DNA of 64,000 nucleotides from Flavihumibacter solisilvae (GCF_000814475.1 NZ_JSVC01000004.1:124001-188000), one strand, 5' to 3'. Shown: positions 45,571 to 54,951, numbered from the stretch's first letter. Notes: a model not told the origin generated them from the sequence alone. Made by a program: numbers and translations.

Positions 45571-45597
45571 CACCCGTCGGGTGGCACCCGACGGGTG
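45571..45597. repeat. 27-bp tandem palindrome, copy 3
   Basis: Identical over 27 bp to copy 2 at 38871: CACCCGTCGGGTG, G, CACCCGACGGGTG, also followed by AGA. Copies 2 and 3 flank the tetR-efflux region (38985-45548) on both sides. No T-run follows directly, so it is not a simple terminator. Confidence 0.85.
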
Positions 45598-45602
45598 AGA
45601 TG

Positions 45603-45652
45603 AAGCCCCTGGTTTTTTCACTAAATTCAAGGTGATAAAACCAGGGGCTTTT
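45603..45652 (+). terminator. Hairpin terminator of the efflux operon, touching the next start codon
   Basis: A 14-bp perfect inverted repeat, AAGCCCCTGGTTTT (45603-45616) and its complement (45637-45650), with a 20-nt loop and TTTT after the stem. It is the likely end of the efflux transcript. Its 3' arm ends two bases before the ATG of the next gene, so read-through RNA would have that start codon beside a strong stem. Confidence 0.65.
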
Positions 45653-46054
45653 ATGATAAGAAGTATTCTATCAGTTGTGGGCGGACTTGTTGCCGCTGGC
45701 ATTGTGGTGTTCATCGTGGAAACAATCGGCCAGAAGGTGAACCCGCTGCCACCGGATTTCCAGATGGAGAGTCGCGAAGAACTGGAAAATTATATCAGCA
45801 AACTGCCTCTTTCCGTAATAATTCTGGTATTGGTCGGCTGGCTGGCCGGCGCGTTTGCCGGCGGTATGGTTACAACCCTGATCGACCAGCCCAACGGCAG
45901 AAGAAATTCTTCGATCACCGGAGGCATCTTCCTGCTGGTTTGTATCGCAAATCTCTTCATGATCCCATCACCCCTCTGGATGTGGATTGCAACTCTACTT
46001 CTGGTTGTTCCTATGGTGCTGCTTGGACAGCGGGTAATCAGGAGACGGCTGTAG
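45653..46054 (+). CDS. Small membrane protein of unknown function
   Basis: 133 residues from the ATG at 45653; a GTG at 45632 lies in the hairpin and is rejected. There are four hydrophobic segments: about 5-25, 57-80 (LAGAFAGGMVTTLI), 90-107 and 110-127, with a polar loop between the first two. I do not recognise a named family; similar small four-helix proteins are common in Bacteroidota. It overlaps the convergent response-regulator gene by 17 bp. Confidence 0.6.
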   Translation: MIRSILSVVGGLVAAGIVVFIVETIGQKVNPLPPDFQMESREELENYISKLPLSVIILVLVGWLAGAFAGGMVTTLIDQPNGRRNSSITGGIFLLVCIANLFMIPSPLWMWIATLLLVVPMVLLGQRVIRRRL

Positions 46055-46448
46055 CGGAATTCACGAGGTGAATAATGGTCTCAACAGTATTGCGGATCGC
46101 TGTAACAGATGAAGGCTTGGGAAGATATTTTACAGCACCGTTCTTATAGGCCTCAGTTATGTCCGAAAGGTGATTGGATGTGGTCAGGATTAATACCGGC
46201 AAATGCTGGATCGCTTCATTATTCTTGATGTATTTGAGAACATCGCGACCATGAACCTTTGGGAGATTAAGATCAAGTATAATGATATCCGGATGGGTGT
46301 TGATCTTCGACAGGTGCTCAACTGCATGCTGGCCATCGGTAATGACGTCCATTTGGCAGGTAACCTCCTGCTCTTTCAGCGCGTCCTGCAACAACTCAAT
46401 GTCATCCTGGTCGTCTTCAATATAGAGTATCTTAAAACTGGTTTTCAT
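46038..46448 (-). CDS. Single-domain response regulator (receiver only)
   Basis: 136 residues, one receiver domain: acidic pocket E11-D12-D13, phosphoacceptor Asp59 in IIILDLNLPKVHG, Thr/Ser near LILTTS and Lys in YLPKP. There is no output domain. The sequence resembles Rcp1-like regulators of phytochrome-type or hybrid kinases. No kinase gene is adjacent, so the partner lies elsewhere in the genome. Probably acts by protein contact in a phosphorelay. Confidence 0.85.
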   Translation of the reverse strand: MKTSFKILYIEDDQDDIELLQDALKEQEVTCQMDVITDGQHAVEHLSKINTHPDIIILDLNLPKVHGRDVLKYIKNNEAIQHLPVLILTTSNHLSDITEAYKNGAVKYLPKPSSVTAIRNTVETIIHLVNSATAVS

Positions 46449-46486
46449 CGAACTGTAAAATTACAGACTTTGGGCCTTCAGCCAGG

Positions 46487-48016
46487 TTAATATTTGGCTG
46501 GCTGACCAGGTTTGGGCGTTGATTTCAGGATAAACTGGCGGATATGTTCATTACTGTTAATCAGGTCTTCTTTGCGCAGGTACATCATGTGCCCGCTCCT
46601 GTAACCCTCCCAGCTCATCCTGTTTTTCAGTTTGCCCCCGGGGTCCATTTGCCACATATTGTATTTTGCGTTAAAGTAATCGCAGGCGCCATCATAATAA
46701 CCGGATTGCACCAGCACATGCAGGTAGGGATTTTCGGCCATGGCCCTGCGTAACGCCTCACCGGTTTGGTCATTTGTCCTGTCCCACGGATGAACAGGCC
46801 CGAACATATTATACTTCAGGTCGGTCTTATAATTCAGCTCTTCCCTGAGGTACATATTGATCGGGGGAGTGAAGGAGTGCAGCCAGGAAGTAAGTTCCGC
46901 ATTGAAATCCGGCCTTTCACCGGCGTCCATTTTATCAATCCCGATATACCTTGAGTCAAGCCGGCCAACAGTTTGGCCTTTTTCGCGAAGCAGTTCCTTC
47001 CAGAAAAAGTTAACCGGTACATTGAGATTATACTGGAGGATCACCTTTTCGGAAATTCCGGAATATCGTGCCATACGTGCGGCAAGCTGCTTCTTTTCAG
47101 CATCTGTAAGAAGGTGTCCCTTATGCATTGCCGGCATCAGCACATTCATAGTAAAATCTTCCACTTCCGGAAGCATTGCGTTAAGGTCTTTTTGCTGAAG
47201 ATCTGCAGGCTGCATTTTATGGAACCAGGCGGTTGCAGCAAAGTAGGGGAGCCGAAGGGCAGCTTCGGTTGCACCGTCACGTTCGATTCCCAGTTCTGTA
47301 GGGGAAACCAGGACCACGCCATTCAGGTACATCCATTGTGACTCCTGGAGTTCCAGGGCGAGGCCACTAACCCTTGTCGTTCCATAGCTTTCCCCAACCA
47401 GGTACTTGGGGGATGACCACCTGTTATTGCGGGAAACAAAAGTATTGATCCACTCCGCGAGGTATTTGATATCAGCATTCACACCAAAGAACCGGCTCCG
47501 TGGTGTTTCCTTGTTCGTTATCCTTGAGAAACCGGTATTAACCGGGTCAACATAAACGATGTCAGCAACATCCAGGATAGAATAGGGATTATCCTTGAAG
47601 CCATAGGGCTGCACAGGGTAACCTTCATCATCAATTTTGAGAATTCGCGGGCCTGTATAGGCAAGGTGCATCCAGACAGATGCAGAACCCGGGCCACCAT
47701 TAAATGAAATGACAAGCGGCCGGGCACCCCGGTCTTTCACGTCAGTCCGTTCGTAGTAAGTGTAGAATAGTCCGGCAATTGTCTTTCCCTCCTCATCCCA
47801 CACAGGCAGCGTACCTGCAACCGCCTTATAAGGAACCCGCTGGCCCTTGATGTTCACCTCATGATTGGAAGTGATGAAGGAGTCGGGGTTGAAAACCTGG
47901 CTGGAAGGCTGAACCTTCTCTTCCTTTGCGACAGGAGTAACATTTGCTTTCGGTTGGGCATAACAGATAGCTGCACTGTTCATGGCTAAGAGCAGCAGGG
48001 CGTGACTTGCTTTCAT
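46487..48016 (-). CDS. Secreted S10 serine carboxypeptidase-like peptidase
   Basis: 509 residues with a signal peptide (MKASHALLLLAMNSAAICYA). Alpha/beta-hydrolase fold of the S10 family: oxyanion segment SFNGGPGSASVWMHL near 104-118, nucleophile Ser210 in VGESYGTTR, Asp in QSGYYDGACDYFNA and His in YRSGHMMYL. It would remove C-terminal residues from peptides in the periplasm at acidic to neutral pH. It stands alone, between the response regulator and phospholipase genes. Confidence 0.85.
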   Translation of the reverse strand: MKASHALLLLAMNSAAICYAQPKANVTPVAKEEKVQPSSQVFNPDSFITSNHEVNIKGQRVPYKAVAGTLPVWDEEGKTIAGLFYTYYERTDVKDRGARPLVISFNGGPGSASVWMHLAYTGPRILKIDDEGYPVQPYGFKDNPYSILDVADIVYVDPVNTGFSRITNKETPRSRFFGVNADIKYLAEWINTFVSRNNRWSSPKYLVGESYGTTRVSGLALELQESQWMYLNGVVLVSPTELGIERDGATEAALRLPYFAATAWFHKMQPADLQQKDLNAMLPEVEDFTMNVLMPAMHKGHLLTDAEKKQLAARMARYSGISEKVILQYNLNVPVNFFWKELLREKGQTVGRLDSRYIGIDKMDAGERPDFNAELTSWLHSFTPPINMYLREELNYKTDLKYNMFGPVHPWDRTNDQTGEALRRAMAENPYLHVLVQSGYYDGACDYFNAKYNMWQMDPGGKLKNRMSWEGYRSGHMMYLRKEDLINSNEHIRQFILKSTPKPGQPAKY

Positions 48017-48054
48017 TGACGGTCGTTAATGGAAAAATTCAAACATAAGGATTA

Positions 48055-50589
48055 TTACGATACCACTTTACCCATAAATGGATCAGTTTTGCCCGGTTTG
48101 CCGTTTTCTACGCGTCCCGTGAATCGTTTTTCAAAATCACGGTTACCGCGCTGGCGGACCGAAAGATCGTACCAGTTATGTGACGACGCAAGCGAAATTA
48201 CTATGGCGGCCTCAGCACCTTTCTGCCCGGACGCGGAGATGTTAATGGTCCTGGCCGCACCGCCATAAGCATTGTCAGTTATTTCAACTACCAGGGCTTT
48301 GTTTCCTGTATTACGCAGCGAAATAACCACGTTCCCGGTGAGCTGGGCCGGCTTGCCTTTTTGCCGTTCATATTGTAAAAGAACTTCGAACGAAGGGTCG
48401 TCGGCACTTCCCCTGAATTCACGGTGGAAGCCATTGGGACCATAAACTGCAAGGTGGTATTTTCCTTCTGCGAAATCTGCCACCGGCCATTGTTCCTTTA
48501 ATGAATTCCCTGCGCTTACTGTATAGGACCAGTTTCTTCCTTTTTCGTTCTTGTATGCACGGTATGCATAGATGCTGAAGGGGGAGCCACAGGATGCGTC
48601 ACCGAATACTTCTGAGCCGGCACTCATTTCGATCTCTACGTTTTTTTTATCTGCGCTGGTTTTCCCATTTGCATATAGTTCGTATGAAAGGGCACATGAA
48701 GAACGGATCCCTGGTTCCTGCTTCGGCAGTAATTCCGATCCACCAGGATCTTTCCTGATCCCGGAAATTTCGTCGTTGCCAAGCTTCCTGAAATTGGAAG
48801 GGACAGGTTTGAATTTTGCGTTGTGAATGCTTTCCAGGAAAGGTTCGCGTACAACAGGCTGAGGTGCGTCGGTTTTTTCGCCGTTCCACTGGCGGAAGGC
48901 CGAGGTGAGATTGCCACAAATTGTCTTTCGCCAGGTGCTGATATTCGACTCGGGAATTTTCTTCCCGGTTTTTGCTTCAAGGAATGTTTCGAGAAAGCGG
49001 AGTGAAGAAGTATGGTCAAATACTTCCGAGCATACCCAGCCTCCACGTGTCCACGGGGAAGCTATGACAAGGGGAACCCGGTATCCCAGGCCTATCGGGC
49101 TTACCCGCGCATAATCGGGATAGGTTTGTTTGTCCCTGCGTACAAATTCATCCCCGGTATGTATACCAGTTGTCCGCCCCGTAGAAGGATCGTCCGGATC
49201 GGGGGCGACAAATGGTGGCACATGGTCGAAGTAGCCATCATTTTCGTCGTAAGTCAAAACAAAGATCGTTTTCTTCCAGACTTCAGGGTTCTTTGTGAGA
49301 ATGTCCATCACTTCGCTGATGTACCAGGCGCCATACCATGCCGCACTGGGATGATCAGAAAAGTTTTCGGGTGCAACAAGCCACGATACCGTTGGTAAAT
49401 TGTCATTCTTCACATCTTCCCTGAACTGAAATAATATATCTCCCTTTGGCATTTTCATGGTGCGTTCAATATCCCCATCCCTGTACTTCAGATCATCGAG
49501 TTCGTGGTAGTCCGGATCATTCCTGTTTGTTGTGAATGCTTTTTCATGTATTGCTTTTTCCCGGGCAGGCAAGTTCTCAAACTTCAGGCTCGTGTAATTC
49601 TTCTGGTCTTCTTTATTTGCAGCCAGCGCATTTTTGAGTTGTCCGATCCGTTGCTGCAATTTTTTTTCATCTTCTGTGCCTGCCGCTACCGATTTAAGTT
49701 TCTGTTCGCTTTCCGTGATTTCCGCAACAAGTTTTTCCGCAGCCCTGGGGAGTTGCCGGATATATTCTGGCGACATCTTAACCCGGTATTGCTTCAGGTA
49801 TTCCAACGGGTTGTCACCGAAGTTTGACAGCCAGGGTTCTTCTTCTCCTTCAAAACCAACATTTACATAGAGTTCGTTCTGGTATATTTTCCAACTGATT
49901 CCTGCGTCTTGAAGCCGCTCGGGGTAACTGGTCCAGTCCACCATTGTTTGATGATCTGCATCTTCATTCCATACATTCGCTTTTGCTTCACCGCTTTGTT
50001 CCTTCCGGATCGTTCCCGTCCAGAAGTGCAGCCTGTTTGGCGTGGTGCCGGTGAGGGATGAACAGAAGTTCTGATCGCAGACGGTGAACGCATCTGCAAG
50101 CGCATAGTAGAAGGGGATGTCTTCGCGTGAATAGTAGCCTAAAGTAAGTGGCATTCCTTTGTATTCATCAATCCATGACGGCTTGAAGTGCAGCCACTTG
50201 TCGTATTTGCCGTTATTGCGGGCATCGACCTGGTCAGACCAGGAGTGTGGCAGCGAGCTCATCCATGTCGCTTTCGTGTCTTTTATGTTGAGACGGAAAG
50301 GTGCATAGGTATTACCATCCTTGTCCGATTGAAGCCAGACAGGATTGTCGTCAGGCAGCCGGATCGCGCGTGGGTCATTGTAACCACGAACGCCCTGCAA
50401 TGTTCCGTATGTGTGGTCGAAAGAACGGTTTTCCTGCATCAGGAAAACGATATGTTCGGCATCCTTCCAGGTGCTTCCCTGAGCAGGATCTATTGCGAGT
50501 GCCTGTTGAATGGAAGCAGGCAGAATATTAATGCCAGCTGCGCCGCCGATAAATGAAGCTTTCTTCAGAAACGATCTTCGTGTATCCAT
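48055..50589 (-). CDS. Phosphocholine-specific phospholipase C, Tat-exported
   Basis: 844 residues. The N-terminus MDTRRSFLKKASFIGGAAGI is a twin-arginine signal. The phosphoesterase domain begins with HIVFLMQENRSFDHTYGTL, followed by LTYDENDGYFDHVPPF, both typical of the PlcC/acid-phosphatase family. The C-terminal third carries two repeats of the DUF756 type found in bacterial phosphocholine-specific PLCs. It hydrolyses phosphatidylcholine or sphingomyelin outside the cytoplasm to phosphocholine. Bacteroidota commonly carry it for phosphate or lipid scavenging. Its stop lies 38 bp upstream of the S10 peptidase start on the same strand. Confidence 0.9.
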   Translation of the reverse strand: MDTRRSFLKKASFIGGAAGINILPASIQQALAIDPAQGSTWKDAEHIVFLMQENRSFDHTYGTLQGVRGYNDPRAIRLPDDNPVWLQSDKDGNTYAPFRLNIKDTKATWMSSLPHSWSDQVDARNNGKYDKWLHFKPSWIDEYKGMPLTLGYYSREDIPFYYALADAFTVCDQNFCSSLTGTTPNRLHFWTGTIRKEQSGEAKANVWNEDADHQTMVDWTSYPERLQDAGISWKIYQNELYVNVGFEGEEEPWLSNFGDNPLEYLKQYRVKMSPEYIRQLPRAAEKLVAEITESEQKLKSVAAGTEDEKKLQQRIGQLKNALAANKEDQKNYTSLKFENLPAREKAIHEKAFTTNRNDPDYHELDDLKYRDGDIERTMKMPKGDILFQFREDVKNDNLPTVSWLVAPENFSDHPSAAWYGAWYISEVMDILTKNPEVWKKTIFVLTYDENDGYFDHVPPFVAPDPDDPSTGRTTGIHTGDEFVRRDKQTYPDYARVSPIGLGYRVPLVIASPWTRGGWVCSEVFDHTSSLRFLETFLEAKTGKKIPESNISTWRKTICGNLTSAFRQWNGEKTDAPQPVVREPFLESIHNAKFKPVPSNFRKLGNDEISGIRKDPGGSELLPKQEPGIRSSCALSYELYANGKTSADKKNVEIEMSAGSEVFGDASCGSPFSIYAYRAYKNEKGRNWSYTVSAGNSLKEQWPVADFAEGKYHLAVYGPNGFHREFRGSADDPSFEVLLQYERQKGKPAQLTGNVVISLRNTGNKALVVEITDNAYGGAARTINISASGQKGAEAAIVISLASSHNWYDLSVRQRGNRDFEKRFTGRVENGKPGKTDPFMGKVVS

Positions 50590-50604
50590 TCGGCAATTTA
50601 AACA

Positions 50605-51705
50605 TTACAATGGCACTTTGCCACCGCTTTGGGCTGATGCGTAAATGGCCTGGACGATCCTGATATCCCGGCGACCTTCATCTCCCGGTACTAGAAGTGG
50701 CTTGTTTTCCATAATTGCTTTGGCATCATCATCCATCTGCCTGGTCTGTTGCCAGGGGATTTCGTAGGGGTGATGGATCCGGCCCAATGGACTGTTGCCG
50801 CTGAGACCTGAATAAGCTGAATAGGGCGACATCTTAAGGGTTCCTTTTGCACAGTTTATGTCCAGGAAATTGATATGCTCGCCGAAACTTGTTTTTATGT
50901 CCGCAATTACTCCACCTGGAAATTCAAGTTTCGCTACAACCGTTTCGTCCAGGCCATTTTTATAAATTTCCGGACGGGTGGTGGATGTGGTAGCAGAAAC
51001 AACTGCAACAGGCTCCATGCCGGAACCGAGACGGGCTCCCTGGATGGCGTATACACCCATGTCAAGCAGGGCGCCGCCGCCCATTTCCTTTTTCTGTTTC
51101 CAGTGATCAGTCCGGTTATCGCGATAACCCGCGGCAGCCTGTACCGATTTTACTTTTCCCAATTGCTGTTCCCTGATGATTTTCCGGTATTGCATTGTGT
51201 TGGGCTCATGGTGAAGCCGGTATCCGATCGCAAGTGTCCGCTTGTTATTACTGCAGGCTTCAATCATGTCCGAGCATTCCTGCTCTGTTATGGCCATCGG
51301 TTTTTCGCACCAAACGTGTTTGCCCGCATTTGCGGCCCGGATCACGTATTCCCTGTGCATTGACGGGGGTAGAACAATATATACCACGTCGATATCGGGA
51401 TTATTGGCGATGCTGTCGAAAGTCTGGTAATTATAAATGTTTTTGTCCGGGATGTTGTACTGCTTTTTCCATTTCTCTGCTTTTTCAGGTGTTCCTGTAA
51501 CTATGCCCGCGAGATAACAGAATTCCGTCTTTTGAAGTGCTGGGGCCAGCAGGTCTGTGCTGTAATACCCGAGTCCTACCAACGCCACCCCGAGCCTGTC
51601 TTTCTTGCGACGGGGAAGTGCAAATAGTCCTGACCTGCTAAGCAGTATGGCGCTGCCAGCAATGGAAAGATCCCTGATAATCTGCCGGCGGGAGAGCTGT
51701 TTCAT
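50605..51705 (-). CDS. Gfo/Idh/MocA family oxidoreductase, exported
   Basis: 366 residues from the ATG at 51705. The N-terminus has SRRQIIRDLSIAGSAILLS, a Tat-like signal, as in many Bacteroidota members of this family that act in the periplasm with bound NAD(P). The Rossmann domain contains VALVGLGYYS and the diagnostic E-K-P in HVWCEKPMA. The C-terminal domain has GALLDMGVYAIQ. It oxidises or isomerises a sugar-type substrate that cannot be predicted. It ends 15 bp before the phospholipase gene, so the two may share a transcript. Confidence 0.85.
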   Translation of the reverse strand: MKQLSRRQIIRDLSIAGSAILLSRSGLFALPRRKKDRLGVALVGLGYYSTDLLAPALQKTEFCYLAGIVTGTPEKAEKWKKQYNIPDKNIYNYQTFDSIANNPDIDVVYIVLPPSMHREYVIRAANAGKHVWCEKPMAITEQECSDMIEACSNNKRTLAIGYRLHHEPNTMQYRKIIREQQLGKVKSVQAAAGYRDNRTDHWKQKKEMGGGALLDMGVYAIQGARLGSGMEPVAVVSATTSTTRPEIYKNGLDETVVAKLEFPGGVIADIKTSFGEHINFLDINCAKGTLKMSPYSAYSGLSGNSPLGRIHHPYEIPWQQTRQMDDDAKAIMENKPLLVPGDEGRRDIRIVQAIYASAQSGGKVPL

Positions 51706-51733
51706 GCTGTATGCCTTTGGTGGAAAGCTAAAA

Positions 51734-52093
51734 TTACATGAAAAAATGTTCATATATGACCTTGCCGTCACGCGTTTCGTAAACGCAAAGTTCTGCCATG
51801 TTGATCCTGTCTTTTTCTTTCATTTTCAGGTCCATGCTAAGTACGAATGCTATTGCATGCGAGGCGACAATGGGGTCGGAAACGGTAATGGCGTACACAG
51901 TCTCGACCATGTTATAGAATTTTTTCCCCTTTGAGAGAATCGCTGGCAGTCCCCTGGTTTCCTTCTCAAAGTTTTCCGTTTCGACCGGTTCAATAGTTAC
52001 AATGCTTTCATCATAAAGCTCTTTCTGCGCGGTTTCAAAATCGCCTTTCCGGCATAACTCAACCAACCGGTCTGCAATTTGTTGTGTTGTCAT
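51734..52093 (-). CDS. SnoaL-like/NTF2-like fold protein
   Basis: 119 residues from the ATG at 52093, the first good start (MTTQQIADRLVELCRKGDF). The helix-then-sheet pattern with E-F/ET-x-Q-x-E-L-Y and the C-terminal KVIYEHFFM is characteristic of SnoaL-like proteins, a fold that serves as small ligand-binding or isomerase domains. No catalytic residues can be assigned. It lies 28 bp before the oxidoreductase gene on the same strand. Confidence 0.7.
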   Translation of the reverse strand: MTTQQIADRLVELCRKGDFETAQKELYDESIVTIEPVETENFEKETRGLPAILSKGKKFYNMVETVYAITVSDPIVASHAIAFVLSMDLKMKEKDRINMAELCVYETRDGKVIYEHFFM

Positions 52094-52174
52094 GATTTCA
52101 TTTTTGGTGTGCATATGAGATTCACAACAAAGCACCTGCCACAATCAGTATCTTTAGTTTATAACATCATCAGT

Positions 52175-52603
52175 ATGCGAAAGGTCATCCTCCTTTTTTG
52201 TCTTTCTGTCTTTGCCACAGTTTGCAGCCTGGCCCAGTCAGCTTCCCATACAGTGGTACTCTCGAACATTGCCAATAAGAAAGGGCAGGCGTATGTCGCC
52301 TGGTACAAGACCGATAGCCTTTTCATGGATGAATCCAGATATTTTCTGCGAAAAATCGTAGACATTAATGGCGCTTCAGAGCTGAAGATCCCATTTTCCG
52401 ACATCCGGGCGGGAATCTATGCAATTGCGGTTTTCATTGATGCAAACGGGAATGGTAAACTGGATAAGGGAATGTTCGGCATCCCAAAGGAAAACTATGG
52501 CTTCTCCAACAATATTTACCCTGCAACCCGGGCAGCTACATTCCAGGAAGCCAGCTTCGAAGTGGGCGACCATGCTGAAACCATCAACATACGACTCAAA
52601 TAA
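52175..52603 (+). CDS. DUF2141 family secreted protein
   Basis: 142 residues from the ATG at 52175 with signal peptide MRKVILLFCLSVFATVCSLAQ. The mature domain has the DUF2141 features: F-x-D-I-R-A-G-I-Y-A-I-A-V-F, the calcium-loop-like DANGNGKLDKGMFGIPKENY, and a closing beta pair. It is found in the envelope of many Bacteroidota; the function is unknown. Divergent from the NTF2-like gene. Confidence 0.85.
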   Translation: MRKVILLFCLSVFATVCSLAQSASHTVVLSNIANKKGQAYVAWYKTDSLFMDESRYFLRKIVDINGASELKIPFSDIRAGIYAIAVFIDANGNGKLDKGMFGIPKENYGFSNNIYPATRAATFQEASFEVGDHAETINIRLK

Positions 52604-52638
52604 TAGTAAATAGTCCCGAAAGTGATTAAATTAGGGAC

Positions 52639-53824
52639 ATGACTGCTTATCCGGCATCCAGAATAAATGCCATTGATGTTTTACGGGGTATTGTCATGAT
52701 CATCATGGCACTCGACCATACCCGTGATTTCTTCCATATTACAGCATTTACGGACGATCCACTAAACCTGGAGACGACAACCATACCGCTTTACTTCACG
52801 CGGTGGATCACGCATTTCTGTGCCCCGGTGTTTCTATTTCTTTCTGGTACATCGGCCTTCCTGTCATCACGGAATAAATCCAAAGAAGCTGCCAGCGCCT
52901 TCCTGATAAAAAGAGGGCTTTGGCTGGTATTCATTGAAATTACGGTCATTACTTTCGGCCTGACTTTTAATCCTTTCTATAATTTCATCTTCTTCCAGGT
53001 TATATGGGCAATTGGATGGAGCATGGTTCTGTTAGGGTTGTTCCTTCGTTTTTCTTACCGGGCCATTCTCATCACCGGGCTCCTGCTGTTTTTCGGTCAC
53101 AATCTCACGAACCATTTACCGCTACCAACCGAAAGGTCCGGCGGCGAACCTGCTAAAGATCCTGCTCACAGCCAGTGGCACTATTCTGCGGATAGATGAC
53201 CAGCATTTCATCGGCGTATTCTATGCGATACTTCCCTGGACGGGTGCGATGTTTGCCGGCTATGCATTCGGTAATATCTACGCTCTCGATTTTACATCAG
53301 CAAAGAGGAGGCAGATCCTGCTGTTGCTTGGTGGCGGCCTGGTATTGCTCTTTATTGTGCTCCGGATGGTCAATCATTATGGAGATCCTGTGCCTCGCAA
53401 AATTTATCCCGATACCACGAGAACGATCCTTTCCTTCCTGAACACAACAAAGTATCCGCCTTCACTGATGTATCTCTGCATGACCATTGGGCCTGGAATC
53501 CTCGTTTTGGGATTGCCGGAGAATGTCCGGGCCGCCTGGACAAATGTTGTCAGCGTTTACGGTCGGGTACCGTTATTCTATTTTGTTTTTCACTTCTACC
53601 TGATCCACCTGCTTTGCATGGTGTTTTTCTTTGCAACCGGTCACACCCTCAGCCAGGCCAGTGATCCGAATTCCCCGTTTTTGTTCAGGCCCGCCAACTT
53701 CGGTTATAGCCTTCCGGTAGTGTATCTCGTCTGGTTCTGCGTGGTTATGGTTTTATACCGGCCCTGTAAGCGATACAGCGAATACAAGTTAAGCCATAAA
53801 AAGTGGTGGCTGTCTTATGTATGA
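52639..53824 (+). pseudogene. Heparan-alpha-glucosaminide acetyltransferase-like (DUF1624) membrane protein, frameshifted
   Basis: The first part (52639 to about 53130) encodes INAIDVLRGIVMIIMALDHT and several helices up to FFGHNLTNHLPLPTE. The remaining domain, from NLLKILLTASG through FYAILPWTGAMFAGYAFG to the end at 53824, is in the next frame. One extra base near 53131-53136 (GAAAGG) explains the break: with one A fewer the reading becomes PTEGPAANLLKILL, continuous and family-like. The intact product would be about 394 residues with some ten membrane helices. Either a true recent mutation or a sequencing error; no other damage is seen. Confidence 0.75.
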
Positions 53825-53892
53825 GGTTGAACGGCCGGGGCAATTCACCTATTCACTGCATATGGAAATCACAAATGGATTTCCTATGCTAT

Positions 53893-54951
53893 TCATTTAT
53901 TTATTTCTTCAAACAATGCTTTAAATGTGGAGTCTTTCGAATAGTTCTTCAGGTACTGTGATGCTGGTGACCAGACAGTTTGCATAACGCCAAGGAACCT
54001 GTCGCGCATTTCGGGAGTAGACTGGTTTCTGAACCTGGCCATATCGCGTACCTGTTCAACTGCAACAGCAGGGCGATTCCAGGTGCAGGTGATCACTTGC
54101 AGTCCTTTTGTGGCAAAATAGACTGCAGTCTTGTCCGGCCGCTCGTAATGCCAGTCGCAGATCACGACGTCGCGGGGAATCATATCGATGGCGCGATGTG
54201 TATCGTTGAAGCTTGCCTCCCAGCCGCCAATACCTGTTGTTTTGCCATCGATAAGCCTGTCGCCCCAGATCCAGAGCTTCCTGTTCTTTGCAGCCAGATG
54301 ATCCCTGATCTTCTGAACCTCGCCGGCGAAGAGCTGTGATTTATCCCGGCCTTTGCACCTGGGGCATTTTGCATCGCCGAGATAAAAGACTTCGTCCATG
54401 CCTGCATGAAAGGCGGTGGCATTAAAGGCGTCACAGATTTCATCTACCAATGCAAACACAATCTTGTGAACATCGGGGTGGAGCGGGCAATAGCTCTTGC
54501 AATACAGGCTGTCCGCATTCGGCCACTCATATTTGACCGGCATTTTTACCCACGGAGTTTCGTCAAGTTGCGGATATACCTGTAGCAGCTTGCCCGTATA
54601 TCCTGCCCAGCTCTGGTGCCCGAGCAAATTGATCTGCGGAATGATCATTATGCCTGCCGCTGTTGCAGCGCCTGACAGCTGGCGGGCCTCTTCCCTGGTC
54701 AGGAAACTTGTATCAACCAGCTCAGGATGGCTTTTATATGCATAGTGGTAATCGATGCGCAGGATCAGTGTGTTGACTTTCCGCGGCACCAGTTCTTTCT
54801 GCATGAATACGATAAAGGAATCGAGATTTCTGCTGACGGGCGATGCAATCGCAAATGCCCTGATAGGAAAATCACTGGCAGCGGGCGATTGAGCATTGGC
54901 TCCTTTATGCAACGCAAATAACAATAAAATTAAATATGACAAATATCTCAT
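53893..54951 (-). CDS. GH20-like glycosidase (beta-hexosaminidase family)
   Basis: 352 residues from the ATG at 54951 with a signal peptide to about residue 20 (KGANA-Q). The TIM-barrel carries the GH20 acid/base pair in FHAGMDEVF (Asp186, Glu187), with PQINLLGHQSWAG near 105-117 before it. The N-terminal domain found in most GH20 enzymes is missing, so this is a short variant. Four Cys (151, 155, 196 and 199, the last two in C-P-R-C) could form a disulfide pair or a metal site. The substrate would be a terminal beta-N-acetylhexosamine, but the family assignment is by motif only. Confidence 0.75.
   Translation of the reverse strand: MRYLSYLILLLFALHKGANAQSPAASDFPIRAFAIASPVSRNLDSFIVFMQKELVPRKVNTLILRIDYHYAYKSHPELVDTSFLTREEARQLSGAATAAGIMIIPQINLLGHQSWAGYTGKLLQVYPQLDETPWVKMPVKYEWPNADSLYCKSYCPLHPDVHKIVFALVDEICDAFNATAFHAGMDEVFYLGDAKCPRCKGRDKSQLFAGEVQKIRDHLAAKNRKLWIWGDRLIDGKTTGIGGWEASFNDTHRAIDMIPRDVVICDWHYERPDKTAVYFATKGLQVITCTWNRPAVAVEQVRDMARFRNQSTPEMRDRFLGVMQTVWSPASQYLKNYSKDSTFKALFEEINK

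Noticed and set aside
38871-45597. The two identical palindromes considered as ends of a mobile element carrying the efflux genes
   Set aside because: No transposase or integrase between them, no target duplication found, and a third copy lies 22 kb away; a REP-like element explains them better.
53196-53441. Open frame bridging the break in the DUF1624 gene
   Set aside because: Its sequence is unrelated to either half; it is the third frame across the frameshift, not an independent gene.
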